From: Thermoanaerobaculia bacterium
GTDB taxonomy: Bacteria; Acidobacteriota; Thermoanaerobaculia; Multivoradales; JAIOJS01
Assembly: GCA_030429235.1 (NCBI GenBank)
Contig: JAUIDB010000025.1
Location: 1-64,000 of the forward strand
DNA length: 64,000 nucleotides
Direction of reading: 5' to 3'
Shown: in pieces, positions 39,753 through 48,884 of the stretch
Position numbering within the stretch: position 1 is the stretch's first letter
Layout: each line of letters opens with the position of its first letter
Position numbers and translations under genes: made by a program
Notes under the pieces: model-generated
The model's input: only the letters and a program-made list of their open reading frames with translations
The model's database searches: none
What the model was told of the DNA's origin: nothing

Positions 39753-42700
39753 GCACGAAGGGCGCCCAGTGGTAGGGGCTCGCCCAGCGGGCCTGGCGAC
39801 GGATCTCGCGCTGTGCCGCCTGTAGGGCTCGAGCGCTGCTTCGTCGTGGCGACGCCGCTTGGCCGAGCCCCAGTTCTCGGTAGAACGCGGTCATGAGGGC
39901 GGCGGTCGAAGCGTCGTCGACCGGCCACTGACTGGCCAGGACCCGGCGCGATCCGGCCGCCAGGAAACCCCGGGAGAGCGCGAAGACTCCCTCGCCGTCG
40001 ACCTGATGCCCCACGTGGCTGTCACATGCGGAGAGCACCACGAGTTCGGCCTCGAGGGGGAGTTCATAGATCTCGAAGAGCTGGAGGAACCCGTCGTTCT
40101 CGGAGGTTTGGGGCTCCCCTGCGGCGGAGGCGGTCGGGGTGAGTGCCAGGGCGGCCAGCAGGGAACCGGGACTCTCGTCGACCAGTCCGTGGGTGGCGAA
40201 GTGGATGGTGGGAGGCTGCTCTTCGAGTCGCTGGCGTACGGCGGTTTCACTCGCCTCCGGACCGAGCAGCAGCTCCAGTCCCTCGTCGGTCACCAGCTGC
40301 TCGATCCCTTCAGCCTCTCGGCGGGTTCCTGGGAGGCGGGGTAGCCGGCCGTCGGTGCGCAGGAAGTTCCGGCGGAGGTCATCGGAATCGGCGGCCAGGT
40401 CCGGGGTCGTTGGAGGGGCTTCTGCCTCCCCCGAGAAGTCGGGGTCGGCCACCGCCAGGATCGGGGTCCAGGAGTCGCGAGGGGAGCGCTGCTCCAAGTT
40501 GGCGAGGACGGTGGCCGAGGCCGCGTAGCTGATGGCGGGCCCCGCGTCGAGCCAGTAGGTGATCTCGCCGGTGGGGCTCGGTGGCTCGACCACCAGGGCG
40601 GCGAACGGCAGTCGCTGCAGCGCTCCGTCGGGGACGATGGCGACCTGATCGGCCGCCAGAATGCGGTCGCGAATCGGCTCCGGGATCACGATCTCCCACA
40701 GCTGTTGGAGGAGCCGGGTGCTATCGGCGACCGATTGCCCCACCGCGCCTCCGACCTTGATGAGACCGCGGGTCCCCTGCAGGGAGGTCAAGGCTCCGAG
40801 TTCTTGCGGCGAACCGGCGACCAGGGTTTCCAATCGCTGCCGAGTCAGGGGCGTGCTCTCGTCGATCTGGAGGGCGTAGACCTCGAGGGTCCCAGGGAGG
40901 GGTGGAATCAGGAAGAGAAAGCTACCGGTGGCACTCACGTCGTACACCAGCAGAAGGTCGTCTCCCGTGAGCAGGTCCTGCTGCAGTTGCGCCGCGGACA
41001 CGGTTTCGCCGCGGTCCGACATGAGTCGCTGCCAGAGGGGGCTGGCGTCGCGAATTCGGGCGGCGGCCTGGTCGACCTGGCGGGAGGCCAACGAAAGATC
41101 AGACTGTAGTGTCGCTAGCCGTTGGTTGCGCTCCGCTCCCCGTAGGTCGGAGCGCTGCAAGAGGAAGAGGATCTGGCCCTGGAGTTCGGCGAGTCGAGCG
41201 CGGCTCTGGCGGTCTTCGGCCTCCAGGACCGCGAGGCGGGCAGCTGGAATCGAGCGGCGCAGGTCGACGCGGCCAGCAGCGAGTTGCTCGAGAAAGACGC
41301 GCGCCCGCCGCCGCTCGGAGATCTCCAGGGCCTGATGGATCTGACCGCGCTCCAGCTCCCAGGCGACGAGTCGTTCGAAGTAGCGGCTCCAATGGCTGAA
41401 CGAAGCGGCGCGGGCGGTGTCGCTGCCTCCGGTTTCCACCCGCATGGCTTCGACACCCGCCACCGCTTGGCGCATGGACTCGACGGCCGCGTCGAGCTCA
41501 CCGTGCTGGTATTCGAGTTCGGCCAGGATCGCCAGCGCGTCGGAGCGTTCGGCCGGATGCGGCCCCCCCAGGATCAGCACTTCGAGGGCCTCGTCCACGA
41601 GGGCCCGGATGTGAGTCGCGTCACCGCCACGGTCGAGTAGACAGCGGGCCCGGTGGACTAGGGTCTGCGCGGTATCCGGATGCTCCGCTCCCAGCGTCGA
41701 CCGGCGGATGCCAAGCGCTCGATCGAACAGAGTGTTAGCCTCGGCGGCGCGATCCCCCCGACAGAGGAAGACCGCCAGGTCGTCACTCGCCTGCGCCAGA
41801 AGGGGATGCTCTTCGCTGAGCGTACGGTTCAGGATCTCCAGGCCTTCGCGGAATCTCGATTCGGCTCGGTCGTTCTCCCCGGTCAGCGCCAGGAAGACTC
41901 CGTGTTGGTTGAGGCGCCAGACCAGGGCTGGATTGTCGTCGCCGACAATGCCACGGGTGCGACGCACGGCTTCCTCGTAGAGTGGGGCCGCCTCGTCGAA
42001 ACGACCCTGAAACCGCAGAAGTTCGGCCCGATTGATCACTACCGTGTTCAGGGCCCAGGTGAAGCGGTCGGGATCCCGACTCCAGATCGCTTCTGCCTCG
42101 CTCAGCCGTTGCTCACTCTCGCGGTAGCGGCCGACATCCTTGAGAAGGATCGACAGGTTGCTCAATGCCGTCGCCGTCACGCTCGCAGCGTCGGGGGCGG
42201 ACGATCGACGAAGGCGTTGGATCGCGCGTCGGAAGATGGGCTCGGCCGTCCGGTAGTCACCCTGGCTCCGCACGACCTCGGCGAGCCCCTGCAGTCCGTC
42301 CCCCAGGGTCACGAGATCGGGTGCCTTCAGCGCCTCCAGCGTGGTCAAGGAGCGCCGAAAGAGCGTCTCGGCTTCCGCGTAGCGTCCCTGTTGCCACAGC
42401 ACCTTGGCGAGTTCGATCCGACCAGCGGCCGCGACCTCCGAGTCGGCGCCGAAGTGGGACTCGCGCAGCGCCTGGGCTGCCAGGTCTTCGGCTTCGGCCT
42501 CGTCCCACCGTCCGAGATAGTAGAGGTGGAGAGCCAACTCGGCGTGGGCCTCGGCTAGAGCGGGGAAGTGGCGGTCACCCTGCTCGAGAAGGAGGGCCAG
42601 CGAGCGCCGGTGGAGTTCTTCCGCGCTGTTCCAGGCCCTGGGCGATGCGGCGTAGAAGAACTCCTCGGCCAACCGCCGGGCGAGGTCCGCGGCGGCGACG

Positions 42701-42963
42701 GGGTCGGCGGTCGCTCTGCTCGCGACCATGGAGTGCGCTGCGGAGGCCGCTCCCTCGACATCCTCCTCCGAGAGCAGGGCCAGAACTCGCTCGACCTCGT
42801 CGGTCCAGGCCTCGGGAGGCGTGGTTGCCGACTCCGAGGGTCCCGCGGCGGCGGCAGTGCGGGCTTCTGGGGCAGCCGAGCAGGCTCCCAGGCTCAGGAC
42901 GGTGAGAAGAGAGAGGAACAGCTGCGCCCAGAGACGGTGCGGCCAGCGAGCAGTCGTGCGCAT
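39736..42963 (-). CDS. Lipoprotein TPR-CHAT domain (caspase-like) protein
   Basis: Lipobox LSLGAC; TPR array (ALSNLSILLKDVGRYRESEQRLSEAEAIW etc.); C-terminal CHAT with LPGTRREAEGIEQL, IHFATHGLVDE, LVVLSACDSHVG, GVFALSRGFLAAGSRRVLASQWPVDD, YHWAPFVLSG. Confidence 0.92.
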   Translation of the reverse strand: MRTTARWPHRLWAQLFLSLLTVLSLGACSAAPEARTAAAAGPSESATTPPEAWTDEVERVLALLSEEDVEGAASAAHSMVASRATADPVAAADLARRLAEEFFYAASPRAWNSAEELHRRSLALLLEQGDRHFPALAEAHAELALHLYYLGRWDEAEAEDLAAQALRESHFGADSEVAAAGRIELAKVLWQQGRYAEAETLFRRSLTTLEALKAPDLVTLGDGLQGLAEVVRSQGDYRTAEPIFRRAIQRLRRSSAPDAASVTATALSNLSILLKDVGRYRESEQRLSEAEAIWSRDPDRFTWALNTVVINRAELLRFQGRFDEAAPLYEEAVRRTRGIVGDDNPALVWRLNQHGVFLALTGENDRAESRFREGLEILNRTLSEEHPLLAQASDDLAVFLCRGDRAAEANTLFDRALGIRRSTLGAEHPDTAQTLVHRARCLLDRGGDATHIRALVDEALEVLILGGPHPAERSDALAILAELEYQHGELDAAVESMRQAVAGVEAMRVETGGSDTARAASFSHWSRYFERLVAWELERGQIHQALEISERRRARVFLEQLAAGRVDLRRSIPAARLAVLEAEDRQSRARLAELQGQILFLLQRSDLRGAERNQRLATLQSDLSLASRQVDQAAARIRDASPLWQRLMSDRGETVSAAQLQQDLLTGDDLLLVYDVSATGSFLFLIPPLPGTLEVYALQIDESTPLTRQRLETLVAGSPQELGALTSLQGTRGLIKVGGAVGQSVADSTRLLQQLWEIVIPEPIRDRILAADQVAIVPDGALQRLPFAALVVEPPSPTGEITYWLDAGPAISYAASATVLANLEQRSPRDSWTPILAVADPDFSGEAEAPPTTPDLAADSDDLRRNFLRTDGRLPRLPGTRREAEGIEQLVTDEGLELLLGPEASETAVRQRLEEQPPTIHFATHGLVDESPGSLLAALALTPTASAAGEPQTSENDGFLQLFEIYELPLEAELVVLSACDSHVGHQVDGEGVFALSRGFLAAGSRRVLASQWPVDDASTAALMTAFYRELGLGQAASPRRSSARALQAAQREIRRQARWASPYHWAPFVLSGAR

Positions 42964-42972
42964 GGTTTGCCG

Positions 42973-42978
42973 ATTGTA
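42973..42978 (-). promoter_or_regulatory. -10 element upstream of the CHAT gene
   Basis: TACAAT, 9 nt before ATG 42963 (minus strand). Confidence 0.5.
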
Positions 42979-43020
42979 CGGCAGTGGCGGCCGCGGGCAC
43001 CGCCCGGAACGAATGACTGG

Positions 43021-44220
43021 CTAGCGGACCCAGTGGGCTCGGTGGATGGCCAAACCGTTGTCGGGATTGATGTGCTGGACCGCGCCTGTCGCCACTTCGA
43101 CGAGGTAGAGCTGGTCGTGCTCGAGGCGACCCTCGACCAACCCCTTGCCCAAAAACCCGACAAACGCGGCGTCGGGTGACCAGAGGATCTGACGCAGGAA
43201 TCCCATGTAGGGAATCGATACCAGGACGCGAGACTGCTGGAGCTCGCGATCGGCGAGCAGGATGGTGGCTGCACAGTCCCGGTCGCGGTCCTCACTGCGG
43301 CAGTGGTCGAGGACGATCGCCAGGTTCTCGCTGTCATCGGACCAGGCCATCAGTTGGAAGACCGAGTTGGCGTGGTCGCCGAGACGAGCGTAGCGGGCCT
43401 GTTGGTACGCTTCGAGTGAGACGCCGCCCCGCCGTTCTCCGGTCCAATCGAAGAACTCGAGCTCGGCCTTGCTGGTGCGGAGCACGATGCCGCCATCGTC
43501 TGGCCGAACCAGGTGGAACTTGGGAGGATTGAACGGCAGGTCGGTGGGGATCGCGAAGGCGCGCCGGGGCTCCCCGTCCTCTCCGACCCGGAAGATCTCC
43601 TGCGAGAGCTTGACGAGATCCTGGCCTCGACCCCGCTGGGTGCGGACGATGAAGTCGGAGCGTCCGAGATAGGGGTTCCAGATCGGCGCCACGATCTGCC
43701 AGGGCTGGTCTGGCTCGGAGTATCGCTGGCGGCGAATCAGCGGCGGCGGGGGTGCGTCCAGCGGCCCGACCCCCAGGGCGGTGAAGCGGGCACCGTCGAC
43801 CTTCTCGTTTCTCAGGTAGAGAGCGCTTCGACCGTCGCGGCTCAACGCTTCGATCCGGTCGACAGGGGAGACCTGCCGCTGGTTTCCTTCGCCGTCCAGG
43901 GACGCGGTGCCCTTGAGACGGGCGGTGTAGACCAGTTCCTGTCCGGTCCAGGTCGAGACGTCCGGCAGCCAGTAGTGGTGCCGTTTTCCCTCACCTCCGG
44001 TCAGCTGGGCCACGAGATGGAGCCGCTCCCGCTCGACGTCGAGACCGTAGATGCCGGTTTCGTCGCGTCGGTAGCGGCCGCGCACCTCGAGCAGCAGGAG
44101 ACGGTCGGCGGAGTCCAGGTCGCTGAGCTTCTTCATGGGTGTTCCTTGGGTCGTCGGGGCGCCGCACCCCAGGGTCGTCCATGGCAACAGAAGGCAGGCT
44201 GCAACCAGGGTTCGAATCAT
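43021..44220 (-). CDS. Putative lipoprotein, PD40/WD40-like propeller of unknown function
   Basis: Lipobox-like TTLGC; repeated WSDDSENLAIVLDH / LWSPDAAFVGFLGK type motifs. Confidence 0.65.
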   Translation of the reverse strand: MIRTLVAACLLLPWTTLGCGAPTTQGTPMKKLSDLDSADRLLLLEVRGRYRRDETGIYGLDVERERLHLVAQLTGGEGKRHHYWLPDVSTWTGQELVYTARLKGTASLDGEGNQRQVSPVDRIEALSRDGRSALYLRNEKVDGARFTALGVGPLDAPPPPLIRRQRYSEPDQPWQIVAPIWNPYLGRSDFIVRTQRGRGQDLVKLSQEIFRVGEDGEPRRAFAIPTDLPFNPPKFHLVRPDDGGIVLRTSKAELEFFDWTGERRGGVSLEAYQQARYARLGDHANSVFQLMAWSDDSENLAIVLDHCRSEDRDRDCAATILLADRELQQSRVLVSIPYMGFLRQILWSPDAAFVGFLGKGLVEGRLEHDQLYLVEVATGAVQHINPDNGLAIHRAHWVR

Positions 44221-44300
44221 GGCTGCTGTCTACCATGTCGGGGCTCTCGATGCGAGAGGTGGGGAGGGGCGGACGAGTTGCCTGGCGCCCAGGGAGCATT

Positions 44301-44309
44301 TGTTATACT
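44301..44309 (+). promoter_or_regulatory. Extended -10 element
   Basis: TGTTATACT, 8 nt before ATG 44318. Confidence 0.6.
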
Positions 44310-44317
44310 GAGCGCTC

Positions 44318-45427
44318 ATGGACTTCTCGGGCCGACTGTCCGCGTTTCCCATGGCAGATCTCCTGCAGTGGGCGATGAACGAGCGGTGTACGGGTGTGCT
44401 CGTCGTGCGACGGAGCCATCGCGAGAAGCGCGTCTTGTTTCGCCGTGGAGAGGTCGTGGGCTGTCATTCCGACGACACGGCCGAGTACTTTGGCCGACAC
44501 CTCGTCCTGCAGGGCCACCTGGGCTTGAAGGAGATCACCTTTGCCCTGCGCTACTGCCACCAGCGGAGCGTGAGGCTCGGAGTGGCGCTGAGGGAACTGG
44601 GCCTTCTCAGCGAAGGCCAGATCAGGGAGGCACTGCGTCAGCACATCGAGGATTCGGTGTGCGACATCTTCCTCTGGCGTCGCGGGGTCTTCTTCTTCAC
44701 GGAGCAGGACTGGCCGGAGGAGGAACTGTCGCCGGATCCCCTGGACAGTATCGGACTGACCCTCGAGGGAGCGCGGTGGCTCGATGAGTACCAGAAGATC
44801 CGGGGCATCTTCCAGCACGACAACATCGTGCTGCACCGCGGGTTGGCGAAACTCGCGCGCCGAGACAGCGCCCTGCAGAGGTTGGTGTACCAGGAGGTCG
44901 ATGGCGAAAAGAGCCTCAGCAAGCTGCACTCCGTCGTCCAGGGTTCCTACTTTCGATTCCTCGAGGCGACCTTCGATCTGGCGATGCGGGAGATCGTCGA
45001 TATCGAAGAGACCGGCGGAGCGACGGAACGCGAGGCTAGCCGCGAGATCGGGATCTACGACCTGCTGATGGAACAAGCCACCGAAGAGCAGAACCAGCTG
45101 TTTCAGCGGCGCATGGCCCTGCCGGCGGATCTGCTCGAGGGGTTCTATCCGTTCTGGATTCGATCTCCCCGGGCCGCCGACCTCGAGGAGTACGATTCCG
45201 CGGTCGCCGCCCTGCTTCAGGAACTCGACGGCAACGTTTCGATCGTCGAACTCCTCGACCGGTTCGACGGTCCAGAGGAGAAACTGACGGAGGCTCTGGG
45301 AGCTCAGCTCCGGGGCCGGCTGTTGGCGCTCCTGCCCAGACCGGCGGAGGAGATCGCCTTGCTCGCCGAGGATTCCGAGGTGGGGGCGGGAGAGATCCTC
45401 TCCCGTCTGCCGCCGTCGCTGCGATAG
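44318..45427 (+). CDS. DUF4388 (PATAN-like) domain protein
   Basis: MDFSGRLSAFPMADLLQWAMNERCTGVLVVRRSHREKRVLFRRGEVVGCHSDD; second segment LGVALRELGLLSEGQIREALRQHIEDSVCDIFLWRRGVFFF. Confidence 0.85.
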   Translation: MDFSGRLSAFPMADLLQWAMNERCTGVLVVRRSHREKRVLFRRGEVVGCHSDDTAEYFGRHLVLQGHLGLKEITFALRYCHQRSVRLGVALRELGLLSEGQIREALRQHIEDSVCDIFLWRRGVFFFTEQDWPEEELSPDPLDSIGLTLEGARWLDEYQKIRGIFQHDNIVLHRGLAKLARRDSALQRLVYQEVDGEKSLSKLHSVVQGSYFRFLEATFDLAMREIVDIEETGGATEREASREIGIYDLLMEQATEEQNQLFQRRMALPADLLEGFYPFWIRSPRAADLEEYDSAVAALLQELDGNVSIVELLDRFDGPEEKLTEALGAQLRGRLLALLPRPAEEIALLAEDSEVGAGEILSRLPPSLR

Positions 45428-45475
45428 CGCCGTGGCGATCGACGACGCGCGGGCCGGTGAGCCGCCGGCGCTTCG

Positions 45476-46135
45476 TCAGGTTGGGATCTGGGCCCGAAGG
45501 GCCCGTTCGTAGCCTCTCACGAGCCGCTTCAAACCCTCGGTTCCGGTGTGCGGGGTGAGGGTGATCTCGAGACTCGCCAGCGTTTCTGGGGAAGCCTCGG
45601 GACTCTCCTCTCGCGGGCCAGAGGGGGAGGAGCTGGCGGGGTGGGTCCCCGCCATGGGAAAGCTGACCACCACGGCATCGTTTTCGATCTCGATCTGGAG
45701 GTTCGACCGCAACTTAACCTCCGAGACCTGGGTCATCGACAGCGGGACCAGAGTGATCAGGGGAACCTGGACCTCACACAGGACGAGGCCGTCCGCCGTC
45801 TGTTCCGGATACTGGATCGTGGCCATCTTCGGGCGCAGGGAGCGGTGGGGATCGCTGCCGAGCTTGGCGCCGACGTCGGTCCCATCGCTCAGCGCCTGCC
45901 GCACCTCTTCGACGGCCTTGACGACCTTGCGGAGGGACCCCTTGGTCGGTCGCCGCTCTTCGAGCACTCGATTGGTGGCGTCGACCACACCGTCGAGCGT
46001 CTTCCGAAGTTCGGGATCTTCGTCGCTCTGGTCGAAGAAGCGTTCCAGGAGATCGAGATTGCGGTCCACCAGGGCCTCGTTGGCGGACAGGATGGCATCG
46101 TGGATCGACCCCACGAAGTCTTCGAAGCGAATCAT
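45476..46135 (-). CDS. Divergent DUF2589-like protein
   Basis: SANEALVDRNLDLLERFF; EVQVPLITLVPLSMTQVSEVKLRSNLQIEIE; C-terminal GTEGLKRLVRGYERALRAQ aligns with the two paralogs at 46391 and 47088. Confidence 0.65.
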   Translation of the reverse strand: MIRFEDFVGSIHDAILSANEALVDRNLDLLERFFDQSDEDPELRKTLDGVVDATNRVLEERRPTKGSLRKVVKAVEEVRQALSDGTDVGAKLGSDPHRSLRPKMATIQYPEQTADGLVLCEVQVPLITLVPLSMTQVSEVKLRSNLQIEIENDAVVVSFPMAGTHPASSSPSGPREESPEASPETLASLEITLTPHTGTEGLKRLVRGYERALRAQIPT

Positions 46136-46183
46136 CGTGGCACTCCGGGCGCGAGGATGTTGGCAGCCATGGTGCGTCTCCCC

Positions 46184-46372
46184 TCAGCGCCCCTTCTTGA
46201 GCGCTTCGAGCCGCTCGAGAGACTCCTTGGCCACGGCCCGGCTAGGACCAGAGATGGCGATCGTCGCCTGGCACTTCGGACACGAGAAACCGATTCCTGA
46301 GATCAGCGCTCGCGGTTCGAACGGAATGGGTGTCTGACACTGCGGGCAGGGCACCGTGGCCTCGTAGTTCAT
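46184..46372 (-). CDS. Small zinc-ribbon protein
   Basis: 62 aa, CPQCQTPIPFEPRALISGIGFSCPKCQATIAI (two CxxC knuckles). Confidence 0.75.
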   Translation of the reverse strand: MNYEATVPCPQCQTPIPFEPRALISGIGFSCPKCQATIAISGPSRAVAKESLERLEALKKGR

Positions 46373-46390
46373 GAGTGCTCCTCGAGACGG

Positions 46391-47008
46391 CTACCAATCG
46401 CCGTCGGAGTTGGGTTCCTCGGTCGTCGGGTAGATCGCCTTGCTGTAGGCATCGAGTAGGGTGACGACTCCTTTGGGCAACGGCATGTCGACCGCGACCA
46501 CTTCGACCGAGATGTTGGTGTCGTCGGAAACCTCCTCCTCGACCTCCTCGTGGGAAAGCTCGTGATCACGGCCGATCCGTCCAACCAACTGGGACTTCGT
46601 GGTGGCCGCGCCTGGGTGAAACCCCCGGCCCTCCTCGTCGAGGTCGGCTTCGACCTCGAAGTAGGAGGTCACATCGATCGAGAAGTCCACCGTCGTCTCC
46701 TCGACCCCGAGGGTATTCAGGGGGAGGATGGTGATCAGTGGCACCGAGAAGTCCATCGTGACCGGATCGATCTGCGAGGTCCCACCGTTGGAGGGTTGGA
46801 TTCCCCCGCGCGTGATCGACATCACGATCAGAACCGGATGGTAGACCCCGTGGCGTTCGTAGAAGCAGGTCTCCAGCAGGAACTTGACCTGCTGCACTGC
46901 CATCCGCTCGTTGGCCTTCACCACTGCGAGCAGTGGATTGGATACCAGTTCGTGCAGCGGCAGGCCGCGGTACTCCGGGTTCTTTCGTCGGTTCGTCGTG
47001 CGCTTCAT
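46391..47008 (-). CDS. DUF2589-like protein
   Basis: LPLHELVSNPLLAVVKANERMAVQQVKFLLETCF...GVYHPVLIVMSITRGGIQP...FSVPLITILPLNTLGVEETTVDFSIDV...MPLPKGVVTLLDAYSKAIYP. Confidence 0.82.
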   Translation of the reverse strand: MKRTTNRRKNPEYRGLPLHELVSNPLLAVVKANERMAVQQVKFLLETCFYERHGVYHPVLIVMSITRGGIQPSNGGTSQIDPVTMDFSVPLITILPLNTLGVEETTVDFSIDVTSYFEVEADLDEEGRGFHPGAATTKSQLVGRIGRDHELSHEEVEEEVSDDTNISVEVVAVDMPLPKGVVTLLDAYSKAIYPTTEEPNSDGDW

Positions 47009-47087
47009 TTCGGGGTTCGCGTCGCTTGGTCTCGTGGTCTCGGCGTGGTCGGTCGATCGGTCGGTTTCGGGCCGCTAGAGCGCGGCG

Positions 47088-47732
47088 TCAGGGCGAGTCC
47101 GGCAGGACGAGGGGCTCGATCGCCAGGGTGTACGCCTCGATGATGGTGTTGACGCCCTTCGGCACCGGGAGCTGGCCGGCGTGCACATTGACGGTGTACT
47201 TGGCCGAGTTGCTCTTTTCGTAGTGTGAGCTGAAACTCGATGTGTCCTTGGAGTCGTAGCTCGCCGTGCCTTTGACGCTGGCCGAGACGGGGCCCCAGCC
47301 GACCTTGACCTCCCATTCGGCGGAAGCACTGATCTCGGTCTCCTGGGACTTGCTCTGATCCTCGCCGTAGCTCGACTTGACCTCCATCTCGAAGGTGATG
47401 TCGACGTTGTCCACTCCGAGTGAGTTGATCGGGATGATCGTGATCAGGGGCAGGTCGAAGGTGGTCACCACCGGTTCGATCGAGGGTTTGTCGCCCTCCT
47501 TGGGGCCCGGGGTGATGACGCCGCGGGTCAGACTCATCTTGATCATGACCGGCTTGTACTCGCCGTTCTCGGTCTTCGAGAAGCAGGTGTCGAGGATGAA
47601 CTTCGTTTGGGTCACCGCCATCGCGGCATTGGCGTTCGCGGCGGCGTTGAGGGGGGCGCCGATGAGGGAGTCCATCGGGAGTCCCGTGAACTGCTCGGCC
47701 ATGGAAACTAGGGCTTTTTCTTCTGCTGGCAT
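47088..47732 (-). CDS. DUF2589-like protein
   Basis: LPMDSLIGAPLNAAANANAAMAVTQTKFILDTCF...GEYKPVMIKMSLTRGVITP...FDLPLITIIPINSLGVDNVDITFEMEV...LPVPKGVNTIIEAYTLAIEPL. Confidence 0.85.
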   Translation of the reverse strand: MPAEEKALVSMAEQFTGLPMDSLIGAPLNAAANANAAMAVTQTKFILDTCFSKTENGEYKPVMIKMSLTRGVITPGPKEGDKPSIEPVVTTFDLPLITIIPINSLGVDNVDITFEMEVKSSYGEDQSKSQETEISASAEWEVKVGWGPVSASVKGTASYDSKDTSSFSSHYEKSNSAKYTVNVHAGQLPVPKGVNTIIEAYTLAIEPLVLPDSP

Positions 47733-47804
47733 CGTCGATCTCTCCTTGACGGAAGGTGGTGGGTCGTGACCGATTCCGGGCGGAGTCGGCCTGGCGAGGG
47801 CGCG

Positions 47805-48068
47805 TCAGAACTGACAGTTGCTCTTGGAATTCACCAGGTAGTCCAACTCGAGGTCCAGGGCCTCGATGACGCTCGCGAACGCGGTCCTGACATCTCCGAT
47901 GCCACCGTCTCCGGTGTACTTGATCCGCTTGTTGCAGGTGCCGTCCATGCCGACCCCGCAGGGATTGAGCACGAAGACGTGGTACCCCTTCAGACGTTCG
48001 TAGACGCTCTGGCAGTTCGAGATACTGCGGTCGGCGCCTGTCACCATCGAGTTGTAGTACTTGGCCAT
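47805..48068 (-). CDS. Small four-Cys protein of unknown function in the DUF2589 cluster
   Basis: 87 aa MAKYYNSMVTGADRSISNCQSVYERLKGYHVFVLNPCGVGMDGTCNKRIKYTGDGG...; strong SD AAGGAG. Confidence 0.7.
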   Translation of the reverse strand: MAKYYNSMVTGADRSISNCQSVYERLKGYHVFVLNPCGVGMDGTCNKRIKYTGDGGIGDVRTAFASVIEALDLELDYLVNSKSNCQF

Positions 48069-48240
48069 CTCGTTTCGGCTCCTTTTTGCGTCGGGTTGCA
48101 GTTGGGTTGTTGTCTGATGGCCTCTAGGTTGTCGGGGTGGACGGGGAAGTGCGACCGCAATCGGCGCTATCGACGAACTCTGCGCCAATGTCGCGATTGG
48201 CGGCGTTCATTTGGCGTGGGGTGTCAGTTGGTGGGTCCCT

Positions 48241-48498
48241 TCAAAGGTCCTTCAGGGCTCGAGAACGCAAGTAGGCCAGCAAGGACTCTCGCCGCAGCCA
48301 GTACCGAGGCCCCACGAGGACCGCGTCGACCTCTCCGACTTCGATCCACCGTTGGACCGTCCTCGTTCCGACCGCGGCCAGCGTCGCCGCTTCCGTGACC
48401 GTGCAGAAGATCTCGGTGCGAGCCGCCGGCTCTAGAGCCAGGAATCGATCGAGTAGCTCGTCGGGTGGCTGCGGAGCCAGTAGGCTGTGGTGGTTCAT
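48241..48498 (-). CDS. Small HTH (excisionase/MerR-like HTH_17) DNA-binding protein
   Basis: CTVTEAATLAAVGTRTVQRWIEVGEVDAVLVGPRYWLRRESLLAYL. Confidence 0.68.
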   Translation of the reverse strand: MNHHSLLAPQPPDELLDRFLALEPAARTEIFCTVTEAATLAAVGTRTVQRWIEVGEVDAVLVGPRYWLRRESLLAYLRSRALKDL

Positions 48499-48868
48499 GA
48501 CCCGTTCCCCGGAGAGGGCCCGGCGGTCTCGCGGGCACCAGGGCGATGGCGAGATCGGTGTCCCTTCATGGTTCTGTCTCCTTCTCTGCACCAGGCTGAC
48601 GTGTCTCGACCCGTCGTGCTGGACCGAACCCGATCCCAGGTAGGTAGTGGCCCGCGGGGCGGTTCGCGGGCTCCAGGGTCGTCGGAGTTGCGGTTCGAAT
48701 CGAGATGTGGATAGTGAAACCATTTTAGAGTCTTGTGAACATCTATATGCGACACTTATTACGTACGTCGTTCTAATTGTGTGTCCAGTGACTTCGGTTC
48801 ATGGAGTGGATGTCAGATCGCTGTCGGGAAGGGTTGCGGACTCGAGGGGACACCCCGACCGGTCGCGT

Positions 48869-48874
48869 TAGACT
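48869..48874 (+). promoter_or_regulatory. -10 element upstream of the kinase-propeller gene
   Basis: TAGACT, 10 nt before ATG 48885. Confidence 0.45.
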
Positions 48875-48884
48875 GCGAGGTGCG

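Noticed and set aside
48499-48723. Upstream extension of the HTH ORF to 48723 and alternative ORF 48495-48755
   Set aside because: Arg/Ser/Pro-rich, no homology pattern; HTH sequence begins after MNHHSLL. Treated as a possible leader region instead.
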